Assembly: GCF_001514065.1 (NCBI RefSeq)
Contig: NZ_KQ948432.1
Span: 347,820-411,819 of the forward strand
Length of the DNA: 64,000 bases
Source: Streptomyces antibioticus
GTDB taxonomy: Bacteria > Actinomycetota > Actinomycetes > Streptomycetales > Streptomycetaceae
Reading direction: 5' to 3'
The notes under the pieces are model-generated. The model was not told the DNA's origin, made no database searches, and worked only from the letters and a program-made list of their open reading frames with translations. The position numbers and the translations under genes are program-made. Of the stretch, positions 8,005 to 19,560 are shown one piece after another. Each line of letters opens with the position of its first letter. The first letter of the stretch is position 1.

Positions 8005-9474
8005 CTACTTCGGGAGTTCGGCTCGGCGCAGGTCCCGTACCAGCAGGGCGACGACCCCGCCGAGCCCGCACACCGCCGCGCTGACGACGAACACCGGCCC
8101 TGTGCCCCACGCCCCGATGGCCGCGGCGGACAGCGGCATGCTCAGCGGCGCGAAGCCCAGGCTGACCAGTCCGGAGACGGCCGTGACACGGCCCAGGTAG
8201 GCGGCGTCGGCCTGGGTCTGGAGCAGCGCCCCGCACATCGCGCCGCTGAGCCCGGCGAGCAGTCCGACCAGCACGGCGGTGCCGACGGCGGCGACGAGGC
8301 TCGGCGCGAACGCCAGTGCCCCGATCGCGACGGAGCCCGCGAGGATGGCGTACGCCGCGACCTGCCCGGCGTGCGGCAGCCGCCCGCGCACGGTGAGCAG
8401 CAGCGAGGCGGCTCCGGCGCCGACCCCGAACCCGGCGAGCACGGCGCCCATGCCGGAGGCACCCCAGCCGCGTTCGTCGGCGAGCAGGGTCAGGCCGACG
8501 TTGAGAGGCCCGACGAACCCGAGGTCCCCGAGCGCGATGGCCAGCATCAGCGGGGCGAGCACGCGATGCCTACGGATGTAGCGCAGCCCGCTGACGAGGT
8601 CGCTCCAAGCGGTGGAGCGAGGGCCGTCACCGGGCTTGCCCCCGACGGCGTCCTGAGCCCCCGCACCCCCAAGGGCCCCGGCGGTGTCCTGAGACCTCGC
8701 ACCCGCAAGGGCCCCGACGGTGTCCTGAGGCCCCGCACCCGCAAGGGCCCCGGCGGCGTCGTGAGGCCCCGCACCTACCCTGCCCCCGGCAGTGTCCTCA
8801 AGCCCCGCCCCCGCCCCGCCCCCGGCGGCGCCCGCGCGGCCCCCACCGGCCCTGTCGTCCGTCGGCACCTCCCCCACCCGTACCGACACGAGCAGCGGCA
8901 CCGACACCGCGATCAGCAGCCCCGCCAGCCCGAACGCGGCCGCCGCCCCGCCCACCGCCACCCCGAGGCCGCCCAGCGGTCCCCCGACCACGCTGGCGAA
9001 CCGTATCGCCAGGCCCCGCATGCCCTGCACGCGCGCGAGCTGGTCCCGTGACGTCACGCGCGCGGGGAGGGCGCCCACGGCCGGCATGAACACGGCGTCG
9101 ACGGTGCCGAAGACGAACGCCAGCGCGGCCAGCGGCCACAGCCCGGGGCTGCTGAGGAACAGCAGCGCCGCCACCGCGAGGACGGCCGCGCAGCGCACCA
9201 CGTCGCTGCCGATGACGACCCGGCGCGGTCCGAGCCGGTCGGCGATGACTCCCCCGCCGAGCATCAGCACCGCCCGCGGCAGCGCGCTCACGGACATCAC
9301 GAGCCCGGCCTGCGAGGCGCTGCCCGTCTGGACGGCGGCCCAGGACAGGGCGATGTAGTACACGCTGTCGCCGACCATGGAGGAGGTGTAGGCGGCGAGC
9401 CAGCGCAGGACGTTGCCGTCGCGGTGGGCGGGGCGGGCGGTCGCGGCGGGCGCGGCCATGAGCGTGGCGGTCAC
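8005..9474 (-). CDS. MFS efflux transporter with a repetitive central loop
   Basis: 489 residues, about 12 predicted helices in two bundles. The first bundle includes SMVGDSVYYIALSW and ADRLGPRRVV (the MFS inter-helix 2–3 motif). The central cytoplasmic loop (about residues 205–295) is unusually long because of five in-frame 36-bp repeats that give 12-residue units of the type ALAGAGPQDTVG. GTG 9474 is preceded by AGAGGACC. It is next to, and 13 nt downstream of, the arsR-type regulator gene, so it is probably controlled by that regulator. The substrate cannot be read from the sequence; drug or metal efflux are both possible. Confidence 0.88.
   Translation of the reverse strand: MTATLMAAPAATARPAHRDGNVLRWLAAYTSSMVGDSVYYIALSWAAVQTGSASQAGLVMSVSALPRAVLMLGGGVIADRLGPRRVVIGSDVVRCAAVLAVAALLFLSSPGLWPLAALAFVFGTVDAVFMPAVGALPARVTSRDQLARVQGMRGLAIRFASVVGGPLGGLGVAVGGAAAAFGLAGLLIAVSVPLLVSVRVGEVPTDDRAGGGRAGAAGGGAGAGLEDTAGGRVGAGPHDAAGALAGAGPQDTVGALAGARSQDTAGALGGAGAQDAVGGKPGDGPRSTAWSDLVSGLRYIRRHRVLAPLMLAIALGDLGFVGPLNVGLTLLADERGWGASGMGAVLAGFGVGAGAASLLLTVRGRLPHAGQVAAYAILAGSVAIGALAFAPSLVAAVGTAVLVGLLAGLSGAMCGALLQTQADAAYLGRVTAVSGLVSLGFAPLSMPLSAAAIGAWGTGPVFVVSAAVCGLGGVVALLVRDLRRAELPK
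8647..8826 (-). repeat. Five tandem 36-bp repeats inside the MFS gene
   Basis: Units start at 8647, 8683, 8719, 8755 and 8791. Each has the pattern gg(c/t)gtc(c/g)tgag(g/c)cccgc followed by a C-rich half. The length of 36 bp (12 codons) keeps the MFS reading frame. Units 2 and 3 are the most alike (about 3 differences) and unit 5 the most diverged. Confidence 0.9.
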
Positions 9475-9487
9475 GGACCAGGTCCTC

Positions 9488-10078
9488 TCAGGCGCGGAAC
9501 GGGAAGGCGTACGTGTGCACCGCGACGTTCTCGCGGCCTTCGGTGTCGCCGGCGGCCTCGGCGGCCCGGCCCAGCTCGTCGTACTTGTGCAGGAGCGCGA
9601 GCATCTCCTTGTTCAGCTCGGCCAGTTCGTCCGCGGTGAGGCGGAGCGCCGACTCGGAGGACTCGGCCCTGCGGTTCCACGCCTCGCCCCAGTGCGCGCG
9701 TTCGTCGAGCCAGCGCCGGTACATGTCCATGCGCTGCTCGGCGAAGAGCCTGCTGGCCGCCGTGTGCGCCGCCGCCTCCTCGGGGGCGGCACTGAAGTCC
9801 TCGTGGTGGATGCTGACGCCGTCCGAGGCGAGCTGCCACCACCGCTCCCTGCCGTCCGCGCTCTGCGGCTCGGCCTCCTCGATGAGCCCGAACTCGGCGA
9901 GTTTGCGCAGGTGGTAGCTGACCAGCGAGACCGCCTCGTCGACCTGCTCGGCGAGCTGTGAGGCGGTGGCGACCCGCATCAGCGTGAGGTTCCGGCAGAG
10001 CCTCATCCGCAGCGGGTGGGCGAGCGCCTTGAGCGTCCCCACGTCCGTGATCCGCCGGTCCCGCTCTTTTCCTGTCAT
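9488..10078 (-). CDS. ArsR-family (winged helix) transcriptional regulator
   Basis: 196 residues. The winged-helix domain lies at about residues 10–95, with LKALAHPLRMRLCRNLT followed by the recognition helix region VSLVSYHLRKLAEFGLI. A C-terminal helical region (LYRRWLDERAHWGEAW-like) is probably for dimerisation or sensing. No Cys pair of the classical metal type is seen, so the effector may be organic. ATG 10078 lies 6 nt from a TACGGT -10 element, so the mRNA is probably leaderless. The promoter is overlaid by a large palindrome, suggesting autorepression. The MFS gene follows 13 nt downstream. Confidence 0.9.
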   Translation of the reverse strand: MTGKERDRRITDVGTLKALAHPLRMRLCRNLTLMRVATASQLAEQVDEAVSLVSYHLRKLAEFGLIEEAEPQSADGRERWWQLASDGVSIHHEDFSAAPEEAAAHTAASRLFAEQRMDMYRRWLDERAHWGEAWNRRAESSESALRLTADELAELNKEMLALLHKYDELGRAAEAAGDTEGRENVAVHTYAFPFRA

Positions 10079-10084
10079 GCCCCC

Positions 10085-10143
10085 ACCGTAGATACGAAAG
10101 AAATCTTGCGCAATAGATTTTGCGCAACTTCTCTTTCGTATCT
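10085..10143 (-). promoter_or_regulatory. arsR–MFS promoter with nested palindromic operator
   Basis: Minus-strand -35 TTGCGC (10113–10108), 17-bp spacer, -10 TACGGT (10090–10085). Arms 10090–10113 and 10120–10143 form a 24-bp inverted repeat (agatacgaaaga... / ...tctttcgtatct) with three mismatches. Each arm ends in the 8-bp palindrome TTGCGCAA (10106–10113 and 10120–10127). One copy overlaps the -35. Confidence 0.8.
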
Positions 10144-10153
10144 GCCCATGAGC

Positions 10154-10186
10154 GAGCCCCGGCCACCTCACCGGCGACCGGGGCTC
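10154..10186. terminator. Hairpin terminator downstream of hisF
   Basis: Stem gagccccgg / ccggggctc (9 bp, perfect) with a 15-nt loop, between the hisF stop and the arsR promoter. It isolates the arsR–MFS unit from his transcription. Confidence 0.7.
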
Positions 10187-10213
10187 AGCTCAGCAGCGCG
10201 TCTCGGCAGCGCG

Positions 10214-10969
10214 TCACCGCACCGGGTGCCCGGCCCCCCGCAGCGCGTCCTTCACCTCGCCGATCCGCAGATCGCCGAAGTGGAACACGGACGCCGCCAG
10301 CACCGCGTCCGCCCCCGCCCCGATCGCCGGGGCGAAGTCGCCGAGCTTGCCGGCGCCGCCGGACGCGATCACCGGAACCGTCACGTGCTTGCGGACGGCG
10401 GCGATCATCTCCAGGTCGTAGCCGTCCTTGGTGCCGTCCGCGTCCATGGAGTTGAGCAGGATCTCCCCCGCCCCCAGCTCGGCGGCCCGGTGCGCCCACT
10501 CGACGGCGTCGATGCCGGTGCCCTTGCGGCCGCCGTGGGTGGTGACCTCGAAGGAGCCCTCAGGAGTCCTGCGGGCGTCCACCGACAGCACCAGCACCTG
10601 CCGCCCGAACCGCTCGGCGATCTCGCGGATCAGGTCGGGACGGGCGATGGCCGCCGTGTTGACGCCCACCTTGTCCGCACCGGCCCGCAGCAGCTTGTCC
10701 ACGTCCTCGGCGGTCCGCACCCCGCCGCCGACGGTGAGCGGGATGAAGACCTGCTCGGCCGTGCGGCGCACCACGTCGTACGTGGTCTCGCGGTTGCCGG
10801 ACGACGCGGTGATGTCCAGGAACGTCAGCTCGTCGGCGCCCTCGGCGTCGTACACCTTGGCCATCTCGACCGGGTCGCCCGCGTCGCGCAGGTTCTGGAA
10901 GTTGACGCCCTTGACGACCCGGCCGTTGTCCACGTCCAGGCAGGGAATGACTCGGACCGCCAGGGTCAT
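10214..10969 (-). CDS. hisF: Imidazole glycerol phosphate synthase, cyclase subunit
   Basis: 251 residues, a (beta/alpha)8 barrel. With HisH it makes imidazole glycerol phosphate and AICAR from PRFAR. The catalytic Asp is in [14 protein letters not shown] (residue 12), and the second in LVLSVDARR. The phosphate-binding GGGVRT and SGGAG loops are present. The start ATG overlaps the ridA stop as ATGA, so hisF translation is probably coupled to ridA. It is the last gene of the hisD–hisF run and is followed by a hairpin. Confidence 0.96.
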   Translation of the reverse strand: MTLAVRVIPCLDVDNGRVVKGVNFQNLRDAGDPVEMAKVYDAEGADELTFLDITASSGNRETTYDVVRRTAEQVFIPLTVGGGVRTAEDVDKLLRAGADKVGVNTAAIARPDLIREIAERFGRQVLVLSVDARRTPEGSFEVTTHGGRKGTGIDAVEWAHRAAELGAGEILLNSMDADGTKDGYDLEMIAAVRKHVTVPVIASGGAGKLGDFAPAIGAGADAVLAASVFHFGDLRIGEVKDALRGAGHPVR

Positions 10970-11367
10970 GAGTTCACGGCTCCTCTGAATGCCTCTACTT
11001 CGACTTCGACGAGGATGCGCGGGTCGACGAAGCCCTCCACGACGAGGAGGGTCGAGACCGGACGCACCGCGTCGAAGAACTCCTTGTGCGCGCGGCCCAC
11101 GTCGTCCACGTCCCGCGCATGGGTCAGATACAGCCGCGTACGGATCACGGACCCGGCGTCGAGGCCGAACTCGCCGAGCGCCTCGATCGCCGTACCTAAG
11201 GCGATCCTGGCCTGCTCGTACGGGTCGCCCTCGCCGTACAGCACCGACCCCTTGAAGGACGTCGTGCCCCCGACCAGCACCCGGTCGCCCACCGCGACGG
11301 CGCGTGCGAAACCGAAGGACTCTTCCCAGGGACTTCCGCTCTGCACACGCCGTACGGCATCACTCAT
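10966..11367 (-). CDS. RidA family protein with a TTA codon
   Basis: 133 residues. RidA (YjgF/YER057c) proteins hydrolyse reactive enamines and imines formed by PLP enzymes. The conserved Arg ([11 protein letters not shown]) and the C-terminal LVEVEVEAF are visible. It lies between priA and hisF. Codon 57 (11197–11199) is TTA, the rare leucine codon read only by the bldA tRNA in Streptomyces. Its stop overlaps the hisF start, so poor decoding of TTA could also reduce hisF translation. ATG 11367 is the only sensible start. Confidence 0.9.
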   Translation of the reverse strand: MSDAVRRVQSGSPWEESFGFARAVAVGDRVLVGGTTSFKGSVLYGEGDPYEQARIALGTAIEALGEFGLDAGSVIRTRLYLTHARDVDDVGRAHKEFFDAVRPVSTLLVVEGFVDPRILVEVEVEAFRGAVNS

Positions 11368-11383
11368 GACACTGTGTCCGATT

Positions 11384-12109
11384 TCAAGACGTAGCCTCCA
11401 GGGCCTCTTCCAGCGTGAACGCCTTCGCGTACAGGGCCTTCCCGACGATGGAGCCCTCGACACCGAGGGGTACCAGCTCGGCGATGGCGCGCAGGTCGTC
11501 CAGCGACGACACGCCGCCGGAGGCCACGACCGGCCGGTCCGTCGCCGCGCAGACGTTGCGCAGCAGCTCCAGGTTGGGGCCCTGGAGCGTGCCGTCCTTG
11601 GCGATGTCGGTGACGACGTACCGGGCGCAGCCCTCCTTGTCGAGGCGCTCCAGCGCCTCGTAGAGGTCGCCGCCCTCGCTGGTCCAGCCGCGGCCCTTGA
11701 GGGTCGTACCGCGTACGTCGAGGCCGACCGCGATCTTGTCGCCGTGCTCGGCGATGACCTTGGCGACCCACTCCGGGCTCTCCAGGGCGGCGGTGCCGAG
11801 GTTGACGCGGGTGCAGCCGGTGGCGAGCGCGGCGGCCAGGGAGGCGTCGTCGCGGATGCCGCCGGACAGCTCGACCTTGATGTCCATGGCCTCGGTGACC
11901 TGGCGGACCAGGTCCCGGTTGTCGCCGGTGCCGAAGGCGGCGTCCAGGTCGACCAGGTGCAGCCACTCGGCGCCCGCCGCCTGCCAGGCGAGGGCGGCCT
12001 CAAGGGGGGAGCCGTACGAGGTCTCCGTACCGGACTCGCCGTGCACGAGGCGGACGGCCTGGCCGTCCCGGACGTCGACCGCGGGGAGAAGCTCAAGCTT
12101 GGGAGCCAT
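11384..12109 (-). CDS. priA: Bifunctional ProFAR isomerase / phosphoribosylanthranilate isomerase
   Basis: 241 residues, a (beta/alpha)8 barrel. In actinobacteria this HisA homologue (PriA) performs both the HisA and the TrpF isomerisation. Catalytic Asp residues lie in [10 protein letters not shown] (D12) and GLDVRG (about D131); VRLVHGE carries the Arg used in the dual-substrate enzyme. The trp genes here include no trpF, which supports the dual role. Start ATG 12109 shares one base with the hisH stop. The functional call rests on family knowledge plus the missing trpF. Confidence 0.94.
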   Translation of the reverse strand: MAPKLELLPAVDVRDGQAVRLVHGESGTETSYGSPLEAALAWQAAGAEWLHLVDLDAAFGTGDNRDLVRQVTEAMDIKVELSGGIRDDASLAAALATGCTRVNLGTAALESPEWVAKVIAEHGDKIAVGLDVRGTTLKGRGWTSEGGDLYEALERLDKEGCARYVVTDIAKDGTLQGPNLELLRNVCAATDRPVVASGGVSSLDDLRAIAELVPLGVEGSIVGKALYAKAFTLEEALEATS

Positions 12110-12753
12110 CAGAGGGTTCCGATCCAGTTGTTCAGCAGCTGCGCTCCGGCGTCGCCGGACTTCTCGGGGTGGAACTGCGTGGCCCACAGGGCGCCGTTCT
12201 CCACGGCGGCCACGAACGGCTTGCCGTGCGTCGACCAGGTGACCAGGGGGGCCTTGATCGCCGGGTTCGTGGTCTCCAGGGTCCAGTCGTGGACGGCGTA
12301 GGAGTGCACGAAGTAGAAGCGGGCGTCCGCGTCCAGGCCCGCGAACAGCTCGGAGCCGGACGGCGCGTCCACGGTGTTCCAGCCCATGTGGGGCACGATG
12401 TCGGCCTGCAACGGCTCGACCGAGCCGGGCCACTCGTCGAGGCCCTCGGTCTCCACGCCGTGCTCGATGCCGCGCGCGAAGAGGATCTGCATGCCGACGC
12501 AGATGCCCATGACCGGGCGTCCGCCGGACAGCCGGCGGTCGATGATCCAGTCGCCGCGCGCGTCGCGCAGGCCCTTCATGCAGGCGGCGAAGGCGCCGAC
12601 GCCCGGCACCAGCAGCCCGTCGGCGTTCATCGCCTTGTCGAAGTCACGCGTTATCTCGACGTCGGCCCCGGTGCGCGCGAGAGCACGCTCGGCCGACCTC
12701 ACGTTGCCGAAGCCGTAGTCGAAGACCACGACCTTCTTCGAGGATGCGCTCAA
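12109..12753 (-). CDS. hisH: Imidazole glycerol phosphate synthase, glutaminase subunit
   Basis: 214 residues. Class I glutamine amidotransferase that feeds ammonia to HisF. The nucleophile Cys is in [10 protein letters not shown]; the catalytic His/Glu are in TQFHPEKSG. The start is taken as TTG 12753 ([17 protein letters not shown]): GGAGG lies 7 nt upstream, and the TTG overlaps the stop of the preceding small ORF as TTGA. GTG 12759 is in frame but directly abuts the Shine-Dalgarno. Confidence 0.94.
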   Translation of the reverse strand: MSASSKKVVVFDYGFGNVRSAERALARTGADVEITRDFDKAMNADGLLVPGVGAFAACMKGLRDARGDWIIDRRLSGGRPVMGICVGMQILFARGIEHGVETEGLDEWPGSVEPLQADIVPHMGWNTVDAPSGSELFAGLDADARFYFVHSYAVHDWTLETTNPAIKAPLVTWSTHGKPFVAAVENGALWATQFHPEKSGDAGAQLLNNWIGTL

Positions 12754-12910
12754 CTCCACACCTCCAGCCTCATGACGCCCGCGACGAGACACAACGCGGC
12801 GCTGACGGAGAGCAGCACGACGAGCTGCTTCGGCATCCCCTGCTTGACGAAGGAGATGATCCCGCCGACCAGGAAGAGGCCGAGGACGATCAGGACGGTG
12901 GACAGCCCGT

Positions 12911-12914
<4 letters not shown>
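12750..12914 (-). CDS. Small two-helix membrane protein in the his operon
   Basis: 54 residues: [18 protein letters not shown], a short polar loop KQGMPKQ, a second hydrophobic stretch (about residues 31–48), and the ending MRLEVWS. Two transmembrane helices are predicted. GTG 12914 overlaps the hisB stop (GTGA), and its own stop overlaps the hisH TTG, so it is coupled on both sides. I do not recognise a function; the tight coupling argues that it is a real gene. Confidence 0.8.
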
Positions 12915-15932
<3,018 letters not shown>

Positions 15933-16076
15933 AGCCCCAATTCTCTCAGACCACGGTTCGGCGTCGTTCGGGCATTCCAGTGGCTGATACGCAACCCGGA
16001 AGATCGCCTTCACGTCTAGCGTTCGGGGCGTCACTGAGCGGGCATCACCGGGGGTGCACATGCGATGGGAGGAGCA

Positions 16077-17636
16077 GTGACCGAGGGGGACCTGCCGGAC
16101 GATCTGACGCCTGCCGAGGTCGGTATGTGGCAGGCCTTCCGCAACGGCAGCGTGTACGACCTGAGCAGCGGCGACGCGGTCGTCGACGATCCGCACGGCG
16201 GGCACCCGTGGGGCCCGGAACGGACCGTGCGGGCCCGCATCGTGTGCTGGCTGCTGCTGGACGGGCCGCCCGCGCTGGCCGGCCGGGTGTCGTCACTGAA
16301 GCTGGCCGGCGTGCAGATCAGCGGCGCGCTGGACCTGGCGGGCGGCATCGTGGTGCCGTACGTGGAGATGAAGGGCTGCCGGTTCGAGCGGGACATCCTG
16401 CTGCCGGAGGCCCGCTTCGCCACCCTGCGCCTGGTGGACTGCTCGGTGCCGCGCCTGGAGGCGGCCCGCGTCCACACCGAGGGTGATCTGCATCTGCCCC
16501 GCTGCCGGTTCCACAACGGCGTACGGCTGACCGACGCGCACATCGGCACCGATCTGCTGCTCAACCAGGCGATCGTCTACCGGGACCGCAGCGGCCGTTC
16601 GATCGCCGCCGACGGCATGAGCGTGGGCCAGGACTTACAGGCCGAGCTGTTGGAGTCGCACGGCGAGCTGAGCCTGCGCAGCGCCAAGATCGGTGTCTCG
16701 CTGAGCCTGCGCGGCGCGAAGCTGACCAACCCCTACACACGGCTCGCGCTCAACGCGCCCCAGCTGACCGTCGGGCGCTCGATGTACCTGACGCCGGCGG
16801 GCGTCGGCAGTGCGCTGCTGAGCGGGGCCACCCCGCCGCAGGGCACCCGCATCCAGCGGTTCACCTGCCGGGGCGGGCTGCGCCTCGACGACGGCAGGTT
16901 CGGGGACGCGGTCGACTTCGAGAAGGCCCGCTTCACCCTCACCGACGACCAGGAGGTGTCGCTGCGCCGCATCCAGACGCCCGAGCTGCGCTTCCTCGGG
17001 CAGGCACCGGCGCGCGGGCGGGTCGTGCTGTCGGGGGCACGGGTGGTGAACCTGATGGACCGCACCGACAGCTGGCCGGGCCCGGGCCGGCTGCACATGG
17101 GCGGCTTCGCCTACGAGAACCTCGTGCCGAGGGGCCCGTTCCCGCTGGAGAAGCGGCTGGCGTGGGTGTCCGCGGCGACCGCCGAGTACAACCCGGAGCC
17201 GTACGAGCGCCTCGCGACCGTGCTGCGGGCCGGCGGCGAGGACGAGGACGCCCGCGAGGTGCTGCTCGCCAAGCAGCGCCGGCGCCGCGAGACGCTGCCG
17301 CCGGCCGCGAAGCTGTGGGGGTACGCGCAGGACTGGACGGTCGCCTACGGCTACCGGCCGGGACGGGCGCTGGTGTGGATGGCGGTGCTGTGGGCGGCGG
17401 GTTCGCTGGCCTTCGCGCACGCCGACCATCCGCCGCTCAAGGGCAGCGAGGGCCCGCACTGGAACGCCACCCTGTTCGCCCTCGACCTGCTCCTGCCGGT
17501 CATCGACCTGGGCCAGGTCGGCTTCTGGCAGCTGCGCGGCGGCTGGCAGTGGCTGGCGGCGGTGATGATCCTGCTGGGCTGGATCCTGGCGACGACGGTG
17601 GCGGCGGGGGCAACAAGGCTGCTGAGACGCAACTGA
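16077..17636 (+). CDS. Membrane-anchored beta-helix (pentapeptide-like) protein with a TTA codon
   Basis: About 519 residues. Residues 70–330 show a regular pattern of Leu/Val every five residues in about 20-residue turns ([43 protein letters not shown]), as expected for a quadrilateral beta-helix related to pentapeptide repeats. Two C-terminal transmembrane helices follow ([17 protein letters not shown] and [17 protein letters not shown]). The bulk is probably cytoplasmic. Codon 187 (16635–16637) is TTA, so translation may need bldA tRNA. GTG 16077 follows GGGAGG; ATG 16065 is an alternative. It diverges from hisD. Function unknown. Confidence 0.8.
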   Translation: MTEGDLPDDLTPAEVGMWQAFRNGSVYDLSSGDAVVDDPHGGHPWGPERTVRARIVCWLLLDGPPALAGRVSSLKLAGVQISGALDLAGGIVVPYVEMKGCRFERDILLPEARFATLRLVDCSVPRLEAARVHTEGDLHLPRCRFHNGVRLTDAHIGTDLLLNQAIVYRDRSGRSIAADGMSVGQDLQAELLESHGELSLRSAKIGVSLSLRGAKLTNPYTRLALNAPQLTVGRSMYLTPAGVGSALLSGATPPQGTRIQRFTCRGGLRLDDGRFGDAVDFEKARFTLTDDQEVSLRRIQTPELRFLGQAPARGRVVLSGARVVNLMDRTDSWPGPGRLHMGGFAYENLVPRGPFPLEKRLAWVSAATAEYNPEPYERLATVLRAGGEDEDAREVLLAKQRRRRETLPPAAKLWGYAQDWTVAYGYRPGRALVWMAVLWAAGSLAFAHADHPPLKGSEGPHWNATLFALDLLLPVIDLGQVGFWQLRGGWQWLAAVMILLGWILATTVAAGATRLLRRN

Positions 17637-17639
17637 GGC

Positions 17640-17781
17640 CGCCGTCCGGGGACACGGCGGTCGAACGATTGTTGAACACTAATCATTTTTACGTGCTCTT
17701 GACCTTCGGCCGTACAACTTTCCGTACTTTGCCCGGAACCTCTGGCGCTTGTGCGACCTGCGCTTTTCAATGGTCGACACC
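17640..17781. other. AT-richer intergenic regulatory region
   Basis: 142 nt with clearly lower G+C than its surroundings (e.g. ttgttgaacactaatcattt). It precedes the gene at 17782. A short inverted repeat ATGGT-cgac-ACCAT (17770–17783) covers the start codon region. A TTGACC lies at about 17699, but I cannot pair it with a convincing -10. Probably promoter and operator DNA. Confidence 0.5.
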
Positions 17782-18792
17782 ATGGCTCTGCTGCCCCCGT
17801 TCGTCCGCTCCTCCCGGACGGCCAGGACCGTCGAGCACCCGCCTGTCGCGCTGCCGGCCGACGACGAGGTGCTGCTCGACGCGCCCGACGACCGGCTCGG
17901 CCCGGCCCTCGTGGCCGCCGGGCAGGGATCGTACGAGGTGGCGGCCGCCCTGCTCGCCGGCACCCGCGCGGGCGCCGCCTGGGAACACCGCGACCGGTAC
18001 GTCGTACGCCTGGCGTCCTTCGCGTGCGCGCGCCCCGAGTGGTTCCAGTCCTGGCGTACGGCCGCTCCGCGCGACCCGGACCTGCTCGTGGTCGGCGCCC
18101 AGCTCGCCGTGACCCGCGTCTGGGGATCGCCCGCGCGGGAGGAGCTGCTGCGCGAGGTGAGCCCGCTGATCACGGCCGCCGCGCGCGGTGACGACCGCGA
18201 TCCGGTGCCGTGGCGGATCGCGCTGGACCACGCGCACGGCTCGCGCGCCGGGCACAAGTACTTCGAGGAGCTGTGGGAGGCGGCGATCCGCCGCGCCCCG
18301 CACCACTACGGCTGCCATGCCGCCGCCCTGCGCTACCTCGCCGAGAGCTGGCACGGCTCGCACCGGGAGTGCTTCGACTTCGCGGAGACGGCCGCGCAGG
18401 ACGCCCCGGCCGACTCCCTCGTCCAGGCCCTGCCGACCCGGGCCGCGCTCGCCTATCTGACCGACGGCTGTGGCCCGGACGTACCCCGGGACCGGCTGGA
18501 CGCGGCGGTGGACCGGGCGATCGCGCTGTCGGCGCGGTTCCCGGCGGCGGACCCGTGGCCGGCGGAGATGCGGAACAAGCTGACGTACGTCCTCGCGCTG
18601 CTGGACCGCCGCGAGGACGCCCTGGAGCAGCTGCGCCGGATCGGCCCGTACGCCACCTCGTTCCCCTGGGAACTGGTCTCCGACGACCCGCTGGGCCGGT
18701 TCCTGGAACTGCGGGAGGAGATCCGGCTCCGATCGGCCTCCGGGCATCCACGGAGTGAGCACCGCGGACGTGCACACTCCCGCGACCATTAG
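17782..18792 (+). CDS. Unknown soluble protein, helical repeat-like (possible DUF4034 type)
   Basis: About 336 residues, no signal peptide or membrane helix. Ala/Leu/Trp-rich amphipathic helices resemble a TPR-like array: YEVAAALLAGTRAGAAWEHR, HHYGCHAAALRYLAESWHG, ALLDRREDALEQLRRIG. I think it belongs with the DUF4034 type seen in actinobacteria, but this is from memory of composition only. The start is uncertain: ATG 17782, ATG 17770 and TTG 17749 are in frame and none has a Shine-Dalgarno. It precedes the Lon-N gene by 11 nt. Confidence 0.7.
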   Translation: MALLPPFVRSSRTARTVEHPPVALPADDEVLLDAPDDRLGPALVAAGQGSYEVAAALLAGTRAGAAWEHRDRYVVRLASFACARPEWFQSWRTAAPRDPDLLVVGAQLAVTRVWGSPAREELLREVSPLITAAARGDDRDPVPWRIALDHAHGSRAGHKYFEELWEAAIRRAPHHYGCHAAALRYLAESWHGSHRECFDFAETAAQDAPADSLVQALPTRAALAYLTDGCGPDVPRDRLDAAVDRAIALSARFPAADPWPAEMRNKLTYVLALLDRREDALEQLRRIGPYATSFPWELVSDDPLGRFLELREEIRLRSASGHPRSEHRGRAHSRDH

Positions 18793-18803
18793 GCTTTTGC
18801 GCC

Positions 18804-19544
18804 GTGACCACCGTCCGGCTCCCGCTCTTCCCCCTGAACTCGGTGCTGTTCCCGGGGTTGGTGCTCCCGTTGAACATCTTCGAGGAGCGCTATCGCGCCA
18901 TGATGCGCGATCTTCTGAAGACCCCCGAGGACGAACCGCGGCGCTTCGCCGTCGTCGCCATCCGCGACGGCCACGAGGTGGCGGCGAGTGAACCGGGCAT
19001 GCCCGATCCGACGTCCGTGCCCGAACGCGGCCCGGCGGCGGGCTTCGGCACCGACCCCGTCAAGGCCTTCCACAGCACCGGCTGCATCGCGGACGCGGCG
19101 ACGATCAGGGAGCGGGCCGACGGCACGTTCGAGGTCCTGGCGACCGGCACGACCCGGGTGAAGTTGCTGTCCGTGGACGCGTCGGGCCCGTATCTCGTCG
19201 CGGAACTGGAGGAGCTCCCGGAGGAGCGGGGCGAGGAGGCCGGCGCCCTGGCCGAAGGCGTCCTGAGGGCCTTCCGCGCGTATCAGAAGCGCTTGGCGGG
19301 CGCCCGCGAACGCTCCCTGGCCTCCGGCTCGGAACTCCCGGACGAGCCGGCGGTGGTCTCCTACCTCGTCGCTGCGGCCATGATGCTCGACACCCCCACC
19401 AAGCAGCGCCTGCTCCAGGCCCCCGACACGGCGTCCCGCCTCCGGGACGAGCTGAAACTCCTTCGCTCGGAGACGGCGATCATCCGTAATCTGCCGTCGT
19501 TGCCCGCGTCGGACCTGACGCGCGGCCCGACGAGTCTGAACTGA
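18804..19544 (+). CDS. Lon N-terminal (LON substrate-binding) domain protein
   Basis: 246 residues. Stand-alone LON domain: RLPLFPLNSVLFPGLVLPLNIFE is the family signature (spread over residues 5–27), followed by a helical C-terminal part. It has no AAA+ or protease domain. In full-length Lon this domain binds substrates; the stand-alone role is unclear. GTG 18804 has no Shine-Dalgarno, and a TAGGCT hexamer ends 8 nt upstream. It is followed 16 nt later by the YbaK gene, probably co-transcribed. Confidence 0.9.
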   Translation: MTTVRLPLFPLNSVLFPGLVLPLNIFEERYRAMMRDLLKTPEDEPRRFAVVAIRDGHEVAASEPGMPDPTSVPERGPAAGFGTDPVKAFHSTGCIADAATIRERADGTFEVLATGTTRVKLLSVDASGPYLVAELEELPEERGEEAGALAEGVLRAFRAYQKRLAGARERSLASGSELPDEPAVVSYLVAAAMMLDTPTKQRLLQAPDTASRLRDELKLLRSETAIIRNLPSLPASDLTRGPTSLN

Positions 19545-19560
19545 GTCCGAGGGACGACCG

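Noticed and set aside
8647-8826. 36-bp repeats as a CRISPR array
   Set aside because: Repeats are directly adjacent without spacers and stay in the MFS reading frame; there are no cas genes.
17679-17783. 34-residue basic minus-strand ORF (MVSTIEKRRSHKRQRF...)
   Set aside because: Looks superficially like a small ribosomal protein, but it matches no family I know, has no good Shine-Dalgarno, and lies in what looks like the promoter of the plus-strand gene.
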